Positions 48,656-57,328 of a stretch of 64,000 nt of DNA are shown here, in pieces; the first letter of the stretch is position 1; each line of letters begins with the position of its first letter. The translations under genes and the position numbers were made by a program. This DNA comes from Magnetospirillum sp. 15-1 (GTDB lineage Bacteria; Pseudomonadota; Alphaproteobacteria; Rhodospirillales; Magnetospirillaceae). The stretch covers positions 62,001 through 126,000 of the forward strand of contig NZ_FXXN01000026.1 of the NCBI RefSeq assembly GCF_900184795.1, given 5' to 3'. Under the pieces are notes generated by a model. That model searched no databases, was not told the origin of the DNA, and saw nothing but the letters and a program-made list of their open reading frames with translations.

Positions 48656-48886
48656 TCAGGCCCGCAAGGCCTTGCGGGTGACCTGACTGCGCAGGTCGGT
48701 GGGCAGTTGCTCGAGCAGGCGCAGCAGGGCGCCCACCCCGATGGGCACCCGCGACCGGCCGTCGGCCCAGCGCCACACCGTCGTCGGAGCGGGCTGTTGC
48801 TCGCCGAGGTCGTCGAGCAGCCGGGCCAGGGCGGCCTGTGACAGGCCCAGTCTCCGCAACGTCTCCGTGAACTCGTCGTCCGTCAT
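48656..48886 (-). CDS. Small helix-turn-helix (XRE-like) protein
   Basis: The 76-residue protein is nearly all predicted helix, with a XRE-type HTH: LRRLGLSQAALARLLDDL as helices 1-2 and TTVWRWADGRSRVPIG as recognition helix and turn. It is likely a small DNA-binding regulator of unknown targets. ATG 48886 has AGGAT just upstream. It is convergent with the NDUFA9-like gene. Confidence 0.75.
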   Translation of the reverse strand: MTDDEFTETLRRLGLSQAALARLLDDLGEQQPAPTTVWRWADGRSRVPIGVGALLRLLEQLPTDLRSQVTRKALRA

Positions 48887-49080
48887 ATCCTGTGCTCTCC
48901 CCAACCGGAGCGGCCGATGCAGACGCCTTGAGAATCAAGGCGAAATCCCCTTTGGCGCCAACAGAATTGGCGGGCGGGGGTGGGGCTGTCAACGGAACGA
49001 AACGGGAATAAGTGTTTATGCTTATCGGAAGATCATATAATCCGCAACGAATGAGTTTATATGCGCCCCGATATAGGGGG

Positions 49081-50007
49081 CTATCCCTTCGGCGGGGGCT
49101 TTCCCGCCAGGGGATGGTAGGCGCGGACCAGCCGGTTGGCCTCGTCGTCGATCAGGTGGGTGTAGATCTCGGTGGTGGCGATATCGGCATGGCCCAGCAT
49201 CTCCTGCACGCTGCGCAGATCGGCGCCGCCGGCCAGCAGATGGCTGGCGAAGGAGTGGCGCAGCACGTGGGGCGACACCTTGGCGGGGTCGAGGCCGGCC
49301 TTGAACGCGGCGCGGGCCAGCATCTTGGCGAAGCCCGAGCGGGTAAGGTGGCCCAAGGCCCCCGAGGAGGGGAACAGCCAGCGCGACGGCTTGGATTTGG
49401 GCAGCAGGGCGGCGCGCTCGGCCTTCCAGGCGGCCAGGGCGGCGCGGGCGGGATCGGACAGCGGCACCATGCGCTCCTTGGAGCCCTTGCCGCGCACCAC
49501 CAGTACCGTCGGGTCGCGGGCCACGGCCGAGAGCGGCAGCGACACCAGTTCCGAGACGCGCAGCCCGGCGGCATACAGAGTCTCCAACAGCGCCGTCATC
49601 ATGACGCCGTCCGATCCTTCCAGGGCGCGGGCGGCATCCAGCAATGCCGTCACCTCTTCCTTGCGCAGGTATTTGGGCAGCGGTCGCCCCAGGCGCGGCG
49701 CGTCGATATTGGCGGTGGGGTCGTCGGGGCGCAGGCGCTCGGCGAAGGCGAAGCCGTAGAACTGCTTCAGGCAGGACAGCCGCCGCGCCTGGGTGCGGGC
49801 CGCCATGCCGATATCCGCCTGACTGGCGATATAGGCGGCCACGGCGCGGCCATCGGCGTTGAGCGGCGCCAAGCCGCGCCCGGCCAGGAAGTCGGTGAAA
49901 TCGGCCAGATCACGGCCATAGGCGTCCAGCGTGTTGGGACTGGCGCCCCGTTCGACCTGCATCATCTCGAGAAAGGACTCGATGTGCCGGTCCACGGGAA
50001 CGCTCAC
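49081..50007 (-). CDS. xerD: Tyrosine recombinase XerD
   Basis: The 308-residue site-specific recombinase resolves chromosome dimers at dif with XerC. It has an N-terminal SAM-like core-binding domain (about 5-95) and a catalytic domain with Arg (GLRVSELVSL, about 150), Lys (GKGSKERMVPL), H-x-x-R (HVLRHSFASHL, about 246-249), His (LGHADIATTEIY) and the nucleophilic Tyr (YTHL, about 281). The start GTG 50007 overlaps the stop of the upstream gene (GTGA), so it is coupled to the unknown exported protein. Confidence 0.94.
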   Translation of the reverse strand: MSVPVDRHIESFLEMMQVERGASPNTLDAYGRDLADFTDFLAGRGLAPLNADGRAVAAYIASQADIGMAARTQARRLSCLKQFYGFAFAERLRPDDPTANIDAPRLGRPLPKYLRKEEVTALLDAARALEGSDGVMMTALLETLYAAGLRVSELVSLPLSAVARDPTVLVVRGKGSKERMVPLSDPARAALAAWKAERAALLPKSKPSRWLFPSSGALGHLTRSGFAKMLARAAFKAGLDPAKVSPHVLRHSFASHLLAGGADLRSVQEMLGHADIATTEIYTHLIDDEANRLVRAYHPLAGKPPPKG

Positions 50008-51764
50008 CCGCCGTTGGCCAGCACCGCCTCGATGGCCAGTTCGCGGGCATCGCGCTCGAATCCGGCCTGGCGCAGGAACACCACCACCCGGTTGAGGGTG
50101 TCGGGATCGACGCTGTCCAGTCCGGTTTCGCCCAGGGCGACCGCCGACAGCAGCGCCGTCTCGGCGCGGCGCGTCCCTTCGGCGGCGGCGCGCAGCATGG
50201 CCTTGAGGGCCGGCTTGGGGCCGGGGGCGGTGACGCTGCCGCTGGCCTGGGCCAGCCATGCCGAGGCGGGAACGGTCTCGCCCACCGCCTGCAGCATGGA
50301 CATGGTGACCACGGCGCGGCGCTCGTTCAACTGGGCGCTCTCCTGCCAGCCGGCAAAGGCGCCGGCCGGGCTGGTGTCGAGGCCGATATGGCTGATGCGG
50401 GTCAGCGGCCACAGGCCGGCGGCCAGCTTGGCGGCGGCCGGGTCGGTCCTGGCCAGGGCCAGCCATTGCCCCGCCGCCTCGGGCCGTCCCGCCGCGTAAA
50501 GGGCGCGGGCCAGCATGGGCGACGCGGTGACCAGATCGGGGGCCGGCTTCAGGTCGGCGATCAGCGGGGCGTAAAGCCGCGCCGTGGCGGAGAAGGCATG
50601 GCGCTCCGTCGCCGCCAGCAGAATTCGGGCGATCAGTTCGGCGCGCACGGCAGGGGTCGCCTCGGCGCCGACGGCGTGCAGCCACAGGGCGCGGCCCTTG
50701 GGCGTCTTGTCCCCCTGGGCCGCGGCGGCCTGCTGTTCGGGCGGCGTGAACGTCACCGCCGCCATCAGCTTGCGGAGCGAATCGGTATCGAGAACCCCCA
50801 GCGCCTCGGCCCGCTCGGCGGCGGTGATCCGCAGATCGGCGGCCATGCCGGGATTGTCGGCGATGGCGCGCAGCATGGCCGGTGGGGCATTGGCGACGGT
50901 GTCGGCGGGCAGCGGCAGCTTGGCGGCCTTGAAGGCGGCCAGATGCAGCGGCGTCGGATTGGGCAGCTTTTCCACCTTGGCCGGCGGGGTGCCGGTCATG
51001 GCCTCGGCGGCGGCGATGAAGGCGTGATCGGCGTCCTTGCGCTCGCGCATCAGGTCGATGGCCATGCCGGCTTCGAGGCCCTTGCCGGCGGTGATCTGGC
51101 AGAACACCGACAGGCGGGGGTCCAGCGGCACCGTCTGGGACATGGCGGCGGCCTCGGCGCAGGCGGCCTTGGCATCGTCGGCCAGCAGCCAGGTGTCCAC
51201 CTTGAGCCGCGACAGGCCGGGCGAGGCCAGCGAGGCGGGCGCCGCCTTGAGCAGGGTGGCGAGTCCGTCGACCTCGCCCATGGCGAACAGGCGCTCGGCC
51301 CGCAATTCCAGCAGCGAGGGCATCTGGCCGCGATTGCCCTCGGGCGCGGTGGCGGCCGACAGCAGCAGGCGGCGGGTCAGGGAATGCATGGCCCGCGAGC
51401 CGGCGGCGGCGGGCAGGGCGGGCAGCATCCTGCGCACGGTGGCGGCCGGGGTGCCGTGCCACATGCCCATGCCGAGGCCGCCCTGGCCTTCGTCCAGGGC
51501 GCCGACCGCGTCGGGATCGGGGGCCTTCAGCTCCTCCACCTCGAAGCGGGGGGCGGGCTTGGCGGGGCCACCGGGGAATTCGGTGGCCGTCGGATGCTCG
51601 GCCTGGGCCGCCGGGGCGGCGCCGGGAGCCTCGGCCCTGGGCGCCGGCTCCAGGTTGGGCGAGGTCAGGATCATCGGCTTGCCCGGCTGCTGTGCCAGGG
51701 CGGCGGGCGCCAGCAATGCGATGCCTGCGGCCAGGATCAGGGATTTAGCGCGGGAAGCGGGCAT
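50004..51764 (-). CDS. Exported alanine-rich protein of unknown function
   Basis: The 586-residue protein has a signal peptide (about 1-24, cleaving after ALA in PAALAQQ), a Pro/Ala-rich linker (about 25-75) and then a long, almost entirely helical region rich in Ala and Leu. Repeated short helices (RLFAMGEVDGLATLLKAAP, ARALYAAGRPEAAGQWLALAR) look like degenerate TPR or solenoid units. I recognise no named family. It is translationally coupled to xerD and preceded by a 46-residue membrane microprotein that overlaps it by 20 bp. Confidence 0.75.
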   Translation of the reverse strand: MPASRAKSLILAAGIALLAPAALAQQPGKPMILTSPNLEPAPRAEAPGAAPAAQAEHPTATEFPGGPAKPAPRFEVEELKAPDPDAVGALDEGQGGLGMGMWHGTPAATVRRMLPALPAAAGSRAMHSLTRRLLLSAATAPEGNRGQMPSLLELRAERLFAMGEVDGLATLLKAAPASLASPGLSRLKVDTWLLADDAKAACAEAAAMSQTVPLDPRLSVFCQITAGKGLEAGMAIDLMRERKDADHAFIAAAEAMTGTPPAKVEKLPNPTPLHLAAFKAAKLPLPADTVANAPPAMLRAIADNPGMAADLRITAAERAEALGVLDTDSLRKLMAAVTFTPPEQQAAAAQGDKTPKGRALWLHAVGAEATPAVRAELIARILLAATERHAFSATARLYAPLIADLKPAPDLVTASPMLARALYAAGRPEAAGQWLALARTDPAAAKLAAGLWPLTRISHIGLDTSPAGAFAGWQESAQLNERRAVVTMSMLQAVGETVPASAWLAQASGSVTAPGPKPALKAMLRAAAEGTRRAETALLSAVALGETGLDSVDPDTLNRVVVFLRQAGFERDARELAIEAVLANGG

Positions 51765-51885
51765 CCGGTACGACCTTCTCGATCTTCGCCGACGGGGCCG
51801 GCGGGTTCCAGGTGGACAGGAACAGTCCGCCGCCGACGATCACCGCCAGCAGCAGGGCAACAAGAAGGCCGGCAATCTTGCTCAT
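51745..51885 (-). CDS. 46-residue single-pass membrane protein
   Basis: The frame from ATG 51885 encodes one clear membrane helix (SKIAGLLVALLLAVIVGGGLFL, about 2-23), then a short Pro/Ala/Lys-rich tail, and overlaps the next gene by 20 bp. Its small size and steady overlap with the exported-protein gene suggest a real gene. The function is unknown. Confidence 0.65.
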   Translation of the reverse strand: MSKIAGLLVALLLAVIVGGGLFLSTWNPPAPSAKIEKVVPDARFPR

Positions 51886-52068
51886 GGGGAACGGATGACC
51901 TCTCGCGATGGCGACATTTCTGGACAGGACCGGTGGGCTGCGGCTAAAAGCGGCAGGTGCGGCCCCATGGCTTTCGTGGGGCAGTGTATCGGCCCCGGAG
52001 GCGACGATCAACGCCGGCACACCGGATTTTTAAATATAGAGAGAGCGGGACGGACCTTGGATCAGGGC

Positions 52069-52644
52069 ATGGCCGACGAACTGGCGAGACTGGCGGCGCT
52101 GCTTGCCGGGCGGATCGGCCGCACCGTGGTGCTGGTCGGCCTGATGGGGGCGGGCAAGTCCTGCGTCGGGCGCCGCCTCGCCGCCCGCCTCGGCATGGAC
52201 TTCCTCGATTCCGACGCCGAGTTCGAAGCCGCCGCCGGCTGCACCATCAGCGATTACTTCGCCCGCTTCGGCGAGGCGGCTTTCCGCGACGGCGAGCGCA
52301 AGGTGATCGCCCGCCTGCTGGACGGCTCCCCGGTGGTGCTAGCCACCGGCGGCGGCGCCTTCGTCGACCCCGCCACCCGCCAGCGGATCAAGGCGGCCGG
52401 CACCTCGGTGTGGATTCGCGCCGATCTCGACCTGCTGCTGAAGCGCACGGTGGGCCGCGACCACCGGCCGCTGCTCAAGCAGGGCGACCCCAGGGAGATT
52501 CTCGGCCGCCTGATGGACGCCCGCTATCCCGTCTACGCCGACGCCGATATCATCGTCGATTCCACCGACGAAATTCCCGAGGCCACCGTGATCCGCGTCA
52601 TGGAGGGCCTGATCGCCTATCTGGATTCGGAGAAGACCGCATGA
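52069..52644 (+). CDS. aroK: Shikimate kinase
   Basis: This enzyme phosphorylates shikimate in aromatic amino-acid synthesis. The 191 residues have Walker A GLMGAGKSCVGRRLA (about 25-39), the shikimate-binding DFLDSDAEFE and ATGGGAF segments, and the lid arginine in GRDHRPLL. The start could be ATG 52069 or TTG 52057 in the same frame; neither has a strong ribosome binding site. The stop overlaps the aroB start (ATGA). Confidence 0.94.
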   Translation: MADELARLAALLAGRIGRTVVLVGLMGAGKSCVGRRLAARLGMDFLDSDAEFEAAAGCTISDYFARFGEAAFRDGERKVIARLLDGSPVVLATGGGAFVDPATRQRIKAAGTSVWIRADLDLLLKRTVGRDHRPLLKQGDPREILGRLMDARYPVYADADIIVDSTDEIPEATVIRVMEGLIAYLDSEKTA

Positions 52645-53756
52645 GTGCCGCCCCTGAACAGGTCCTGGTCGAACTGGGCGAGCGTTCCTACCCCATCCAT
52701 ATCGGCCCCGGCCTGCTGGACCGGGCGGGCGAGCTGATCAAGCCGAAGATGAGGGGCGGCCGCGCCCTGGTGGTGACCGACGCCAACGTGGCGCCGCTCT
52801 ATCTCGATCGGGTGCAGAAGAGTCTGGCCGAGGCCGGGGTGACCACCATGCATACCGTGGTGCCGGCCGGTGAGCAGACCAAGGACTTCAAGCATCTGGA
52901 GGCCCTGCTCGACGCCATGCTGGAGGCCCGTGCCGAGCGCGGCGCCATGATCGTGGCGCTGGGCGGCGGTGTGATCGGCGACCTGACCGGCTTCGCCGCC
53001 TCGATCCTGCTGCGCGGCGTGGATTTCGTGCAGATCCCGACGACCCTGCTGTCCCAGGTGGATTCCTCGGTGGGCGGCAAGACCGGCATCAACACCCGCC
53101 AGGGCAAGAACCTGATCGGCACCTTCTACCAGCCCCGTCTGGTGCTGGCCGACACCTCCGTGCTCGACACGCTGCCCCGCCGTCAGGTGCTGGCCGGCTA
53201 TGCCGAGGTGCTGAAGTACGGAGTGATCGACGACGAGCCGTTCTTCGCCTGGCTGGAGGAGAACGGCGCCAAGGTGGTCGACGGCGACATGGAGGCCCGG
53301 CGTCACGCCGTCGCCACCTCGTGCCGCGCCAAGGCCCGCATCGTCGGGGCCGACGAGCGGGAGGGCGGCGTGCGCGCCCTGCTCAATCTCGGCCACACCT
53401 TCGGCCACGCCCTGGAGGCCGAGACCGGCTTTTCCGAGGAAATGCTGCACGGCGAGGCGGTGGCGCTGGGCATGGTCATGGCGCTGCGCCTGTCGGCCCG
53501 CCTGGGGCTGGCGCCGGTCGCCGACGCCGAGCGGCTGGAGCGGCACCTGCGGGTGGTGGGCCTGCCCGTCGCCCTGCCCAAGCCCCGGCTGTGGGCGGTG
53601 GACCGGCTGATCGGGCACATGGCCGGCGACAAGAAGGTCAAGGACGGTAAGGTCACCTTCGTGATGGCCAAGGGCATCGGCAAGAGCTTCCTGACCCGCG
53701 AGGTGGCGGAGGCCGAACTGGTGTCCATGCTGGCGGAGATGGCCGCGGGACGTTAA
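52641..53756 (+). CDS. aroB: 3-dehydroquinate synthase
   Basis: This NAD- and metal-dependent cyclase (371 residues) converts DAHP to 3-dehydroquinate. It has GGGVIGDLTGFAASILLRGV with the NAD site, TTLLSQVDSSVGGKTGIN, and the metal-binding Glu/His/His including GHTFGHALE and HGEAVALGM. It is translationally coupled to aroK. The gene order aroK-aroB downstream of divergent xerD is common in alphaproteobacteria. Confidence 0.96.
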   Translation: MSAAPEQVLVELGERSYPIHIGPGLLDRAGELIKPKMRGGRALVVTDANVAPLYLDRVQKSLAEAGVTTMHTVVPAGEQTKDFKHLEALLDAMLEARAERGAMIVALGGGVIGDLTGFAASILLRGVDFVQIPTTLLSQVDSSVGGKTGINTRQGKNLIGTFYQPRLVLADTSVLDTLPRRQVLAGYAEVLKYGVIDDEPFFAWLEENGAKVVDGDMEARRHAVATSCRAKARIVGADEREGGVRALLNLGHTFGHALEAETGFSEEMLHGEAVALGMVMALRLSARLGLAPVADAERLERHLRVVGLPVALPKPRLWAVDRLIGHMAGDKKVKDGKVTFVMAKGIGKSFLTREVAEAELVSMLAEMAAGR

Positions 53757-53771
53757 CAGGGGGATGCGGCG

Positions 53772-55055
53772 ATGGACCAGGGCACGCTTTTCCTCACCCT
53801 TTCGGTGATCGCCATCGTGGTGCTTCAGGTGGGGTCGGCGTTCTTCGCCGGCACCGAGACGGCGCTGACCGCCGTATCGCGCCCGGTGATGCACCAGTTG
53901 GAGCAGGACGGCAGCGTGGCGGCCAAGCGGGTCAACCGCCTGATCGACGCCCGTCAGCGTCTGATCGGCGCCTTGCTGGTCGGCAACAGCCTGACCCACA
54001 CCCTGTCGTCGTCGCTGGCGACCGGCGTGCTGGTCGGCCTGTTCGGCGATGCCGGCATCGCCTATGCCTCGGCCGGCATGACGGTGATCATCGTGGTGTT
54101 CGGCGAGGTTCTGCCCAAAACCTACGCCATCTATCACGCCAACCGCATGGCGCTGCTGTTCTCGGCCCCGGTCACCGGCGTGGTCTGGCTGCTGACTCCC
54201 TTCGTGCGCACCGTCGAGGTGGTGGTCATGGGGCTGTTCCGCCTGTTCGGCGCCAAGTACTCCACCAAGGTCAGCGTCGAGGCCTCCATGATGGAGCTGA
54301 AGGGCGCCATCGAGGTCCATGCCGGCGAGGAGGAGGTCCGCGAGGAGCGCCGCATGCTGCGCTCCATCCTGGAACTGGGCGACGTGGAGGTCGGACAGGT
54401 GATGACCCACCGGCGCGGCGTGCTCACCGCCGATGCCGGGCGGCCCGCCGCCGAGATTCTGGAACTGGTGGTCAATTCGTCGTTTTCCCGCGTGCCGCTG
54501 TGGAAGGACGACCCCGACAACATCGTCGGCGTGGTCCACGCCAAGAATCTGCTGCGCGCCGTCCGCGCCCTGGAAGGGGATTGGGACGCGCTGGACGTGG
54601 CCGAGCTGGCGTCGCCGCCCTGGTTCATCCCCGATTCCACCACTCTTCTCGAGCAGTTGCAGGCCTTCCGGTCGCGGCGCGAGCACTTCGCCCTGGTGGT
54701 GGACGAGTACGGCACCCTGATGGGGGTGGTAACCCTGGAGGACATCCTGGAGGAGATCGTCGGCGATATCGCCGACGAGCACGACGTGGCGGTGGCCGGC
54801 GTCAGGCCGCAATCGGACGGTTCCTACATCGTCGACGGCTCGGTGACCATCCGCGACCTCAACCGTCAGTTCGAGTGGCGCCTGCCCGACGAGGAAGCCG
54901 CCACCATCGCTGGTCTGGTCCTGCACGAGGCACGCCAGATTCCCGACGTGGGCCAGGTGTTCCGCTTCTACGGCTTCCGTTTCGAGATCGCCCGGCGCCA
55001 GCGCAACCAGATCACCTCCATCCGGGTGACCCCGCCCGTTCCGGCCGGCGGCTGA
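53772..55055 (+). CDS. CNNM/CorC-type transporter-associated protein (DUF21, CBS pair, CorC_HlyC)
   Basis: This 427-residue membrane protein has an N-terminal DUF21 domain with three to four helices (about 1-180; FFAGTETALTAVSRP motif and VIIVVFGEVLPKTYA), a CBS pair (about 210-330; VGQVMTHRRGV and VDEYGTLMGVVTLEDILEEIVGDI) and a C-terminal CorC_HlyC domain. Members are linked to Mg2+ or Co2+ homeostasis. It starts 15 bp after aroB, so it may belong to the same operon. Confidence 0.9.
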   Translation: MDQGTLFLTLSVIAIVVLQVGSAFFAGTETALTAVSRPVMHQLEQDGSVAAKRVNRLIDARQRLIGALLVGNSLTHTLSSSLATGVLVGLFGDAGIAYASAGMTVIIVVFGEVLPKTYAIYHANRMALLFSAPVTGVVWLLTPFVRTVEVVVMGLFRLFGAKYSTKVSVEASMMELKGAIEVHAGEEEVREERRMLRSILELGDVEVGQVMTHRRGVLTADAGRPAAEILELVVNSSFSRVPLWKDDPDNIVGVVHAKNLLRAVRALEGDWDALDVAELASPPWFIPDSTTLLEQLQAFRSRREHFALVVDEYGTLMGVVTLEDILEEIVGDIADEHDVAVAGVRPQSDGSYIVDGSVTIRDLNRQFEWRLPDEEAATIAGLVLHEARQIPDVGQVFRFYGFRFEIARRQRNQITSIRVTPPVPAGG

Positions 55056-55090
55056 AGGTCAATGCCGATGGCGGTGGGCCGCCGTCATAC

Positions 55091-55128
55091 GTGAATCCGT
55101 TCACATCCCATTAACTCCATATATGGTA
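55091..55128 (+). promoter_or_regulatory. Possible promoter and operator of the phoH leader RNA
   Basis: TTCACA at 55100-55105 with a 16-bp spacer to TATGGT at 55122-55127 may drive the leader. A dyad GTGAA-TCCG-TTCAC at 55091-55104 overlaps the -35. The call is tentative. Confidence 0.35.
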
Positions 55129-55199
55129 TTACAATCACGTTACGGGGCCGATTTGTTGTCGACAAGCCGAGTCCCGGTTGGTTAAGCTTTTTGCGGGTT

Positions 55200-55310
55200 G
55201 TGATCGCGGACGGAGGAATCCACGTTGATTCGCTGCTTTGACCGAGCACCTGAATGCATTTCGGGACAGGGTCGCCCGCCACTTGCGGGCCGCAGCGAAG
55301 TCCGCCTCTC
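55200..55310 (+). ncRNA. Structured leader RNA candidate upstream of phoH
   Basis: Helices that can form together: GCGGAC 55206-55211 with GTCCGC 55300-55305; a side hairpin GGA-GGAA-TCC at 55212-55221; TTCGCTGC 55229-55236 with GCAGCGAA 55292-55299; and a three-way junction with CCTGAA 55249-55254/TTCGGG 55260-55265 (closed by GACC 55240-55243/GGTC 55270-55273) and GCCCGC 55274-55279/GCGGGC 55285-55290. A terminator follows at 55318-55340. It does not match a family I recognise; it could be a riboswitch-like leader or a separate small RNA. Confidence 0.6.
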
Positions 55311-55317
55311 CCATCAG

Positions 55318-55347
55318 GGGTCTCTCGTGTCGAGAGGCCCTTTTTTG
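55318..55347 (+). terminator. Intrinsic terminator or attenuator before phoH
   Basis: A 10-bp stem (55318-55327 / 55331-55340, one G-U pair) with a TGT loop is followed by TTTTTTG. It ends 38 bp before the phoH start and has no gene directly upstream, so it must end the leader RNA or the read-through from the CNNM gene. Confidence 0.85.
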
Positions 55348-55384
55348 TTGTCCCATCCCCTCAGTGTTTGCGAAGGAGTCCCAG

Positions 55385-56122
55385 ATGGCCAAGCGCGCTA
55401 CGCGGATTGCCGCGTCGAAGAATGAGCCGGTGGTGTCGCTTTATCCTGCCGAGAAGGTCTGGAGCCCGCTGGGGGACGACGACCAGCATCGCGACCAGAG
55501 TTACGTGCGCAAGGTCCGTCCGCAAAGCGACAACCAGCGCCGGCTGCTCGCGGCGATCGCCGACTGCAATCTGACGGTGGCCCTGGGGCCGGCCGGTACC
55601 GGCAAGACCTATCTGGCCATCTCGGCGGCGGTGGAAGCCTTCGAGGAGGGCCGGGTGGCGCGCATCATGCTGTCGCGCCCGGCGGTGGAGGCGGGGGAAA
55701 GCCTGGGCTTCCTGCCCGGCGACCTGCAGGAAAAGCTGGCGCCCTATCTGCGGCCGCTCTACGACGCCCTGTCGGATCGCCTGGGCGGCAAAAGGCTGCG
55801 CGCCCTGCTGGCCGACGGCTCCATCGAGATCGCTCCCATCGCCTATATGCGCGGGCGGACGCTGAACAACGCCTTCATCGTCATCGACGAGGCGCAGAAC
55901 TGCACCTACGGCCAGATCAAGATGCTGCTGACCCGCCTGGGCTGGCATTCCACCATGGTGCTGACCGGCGACCCGGACCAGAGCGATCTGCTGCCCGGCA
56001 TGTCCGGTCTGGCCGACATCGCGGCGCGGCTGTCGGAGCTGGCCGACGTCTCGGTGGTCACCCTGGACGAAAAGGACATCGTCCGCCACCCGCTGGTGGC
56101 CAGCATGCTGACGGTACTGTAG
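55385..56122 (+). CDS. PhoH-family ATPase
   Basis: The 245-residue P-loop protein has Walker A GPAGTGKTYLAI (about 70-81), SRPAVEAGESLGFLPGD, the FIVIDEAQNCTYGQIKMLLTRLG Walker B region and TGDPDQSDL. PhoH-like proteins are RNA-related ATPases or helicase cores; this one has no PIN or KH domain. ATG 55385 has AAGGAG upstream. It sits directly behind the structured RNA and terminator, which may control its expression. Confidence 0.9.
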   Translation: MAKRATRIAASKNEPVVSLYPAEKVWSPLGDDDQHRDQSYVRKVRPQSDNQRRLLAAIADCNLTVALGPAGTGKTYLAISAAVEAFEEGRVARIMLSRPAVEAGESLGFLPGDLQEKLAPYLRPLYDALSDRLGGKRLRALLADGSIEIAPIAYMRGRTLNNAFIVIDEAQNCTYGQIKMLLTRLGWHSTMVLTGDPDQSDLLPGMSGLADIAARLSELADVSVVTLDEKDIVRHPLVASMLTVL

Positions 56123-56135
56123 GGCGCAAAGGGGA

Positions 56136-56159
56136 CGCGAAGGGGCTTGCCCCTTCGCG
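56136..56159. terminator. Hairpin between convergent phoH and extensin-like genes
   Basis: A perfect 11-bp stem (56136-56146 / 56149-56159) with a 2-nt loop lies 13 bp after the phoH stop and 13 bp before the end of the opposite gene. Confidence 0.65.
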
Positions 56160-56172
56160 CAGACCCGTTCCC

Positions 56173-56835
56173 CTATATTCCGCAGAGCTTGTGCGGGCCG
56201 ATATCCAGGTGCAGGTGATCGGCGTGCAGCTTGTTGTGGTTGGGGGTGAGCACCACGTTGAAGTGCTCGCACGAGGCCCGCGCCACCGCCTGCAGGAACT
56301 CGCTTTTCTTGCCGGCGCCCTTCCAGTCCTTCTTCACCGAGATCATGGTGCCGTCGGCCAGTTCGAAGGCGCCGACGTCGATGGCCTGGCCCTTGCCGTG
56401 CTCGGACAGACGGCCGCCCCGGCTGCCCATGTCGGCCGCCGCCACCGTGGTCTCGGTGCGCCGCGTGCGGCAATTATAGGTGCCCATGTGGTGGAGCCGC
56501 GCCACCTTCTGCCCGAAGATGCGTTGGGCGGCGGCCTGAACCACCTGGGTCTCGAAGCGTTCGACGGTGCGCGCCATGGAGCACGACATCACGCCGGGGC
56601 GGTTCCACGAGGTCTGGGAATCGGCGGTCACCTTGACCGGATTGGCGATGGAGCACGAGCCGGAACTGCCGAACGCCGCCTGGGGCTCGAAGGCCACGTG
56701 GCGGTCATGCAGCTCCTTCAGGCAGGCGGAATCGGGGTCGAGGATGGGCGGCGGCGGAGCGGGCCGGGGCGGCGGCGATGCGCACGCGCCCAGCAGGGCC
56801 AAGGTCAGAACGGCGAAGGCAAGACGAACAGACAC
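56173..56835 (-). CDS. Extensin-like C-terminal domain lipoprotein
   Basis: The 220-residue exported protein has a lipobox LLGAC (Cys18 region), a Pro-rich spacer and the extensin-like C-terminal domain of bacteria (about 60-220). Its features are MSCSMARTVERFE, the YNCR stretch, LSEHGKGQAIDVGAFELADG (Asp/His characteristic of a D,D-peptidase-like metal site) and HADHLHLDIGPH. The His/Asp pattern suggests peptidoglycan-linked hydrolytic activity, but this is inferred. Confidence 0.83.
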   Translation of the reverse strand: MSVRLAFAVLTLALLGACASPPPRPAPPPPILDPDSACLKELHDRHVAFEPQAAFGSSGSCSIANPVKVTADSQTSWNRPGVMSCSMARTVERFETQVVQAAAQRIFGQKVARLHHMGTYNCRTRRTETTVAAADMGSRGGRLSEHGKGQAIDVGAFELADGTMISVKKDWKGAGKKSEFLQAVARASCEHFNVVLTPNHNKLHADHLHLDIGPHKLCGI

Positions 56836-56944
56836 GGTCGCGGTTCCGCAGCGCTAGAATCCAATCATCTAGCGCAATTGCGGCCGGAAAGTCACGGAAT
56901 ATCTCAAGAATTCCGTGGAACCCCTTGTGAATCTTAATCTTCTG

Positions 56945-57268
56945 TTAACCGAGCTTAACCGCCGTGCCGTTGGCCGAGACGATCAGCATGGTCTTGTGAT
57001 CGCCGCCGATGGTCTGGTAGTCCAGATCCACCGCCACCACGGCGTCGGCGCCCAACTGGCCGGCCTGGGCCTGCAGGTCGGCCAGGGCGGCCTCCTTGGC
57101 CTCGCGCAGGATGGTCTCGTAGGATTCCGAGCGGCCGCCGACGATGTCGCGCACGCTGGCCATCATGTCGCGGAAGATGTTGGTGCCCATGACCGCGTTG
57201 CCGCTGACGATGCCGAGATAGGCGGTGATGCGTTTGTCTTCGACGGAATCGGTGGTGGTGATGATCAT
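56945..57268 (-). CDS. YbjQ-family (DUF74) protein
   Basis: The 107-residue protein starts [28 protein letters not shown] and includes [16 protein letters not shown], the typical YbjQ pattern. YbjQ proteins form pentamers sometimes described as heavy-metal binding; the role is unproven. ATG 57268 was chosen over an upstream in-frame start because the family begins at this Met and a GAGGGC site precedes it. It is divergent from mog. Confidence 0.88.
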   Translation of the reverse strand: MIITTTDSVEDKRITAYLGIVSGNAVMGTNIFRDMMASVRDIVGGRSESYETILREAKEAALADLQAQAGQLGADAVVAVDLDYQTIGGDHKTMLIVSANGTAVKLG

Positions 57269-57328
57269 GGTGCCCTCGTGCTCTTGACCCGGCCCAATGA
57301 GGTCATCACACTCCGGGCATCTTTGCCA

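Noticed and set aside
50008..51462. Long upstream extension of the xerD frame
   Set aside because: Reads through the unknown exported protein in another frame and is Arg/Gly-rich nonsense; xerD starts at GTG 50007.
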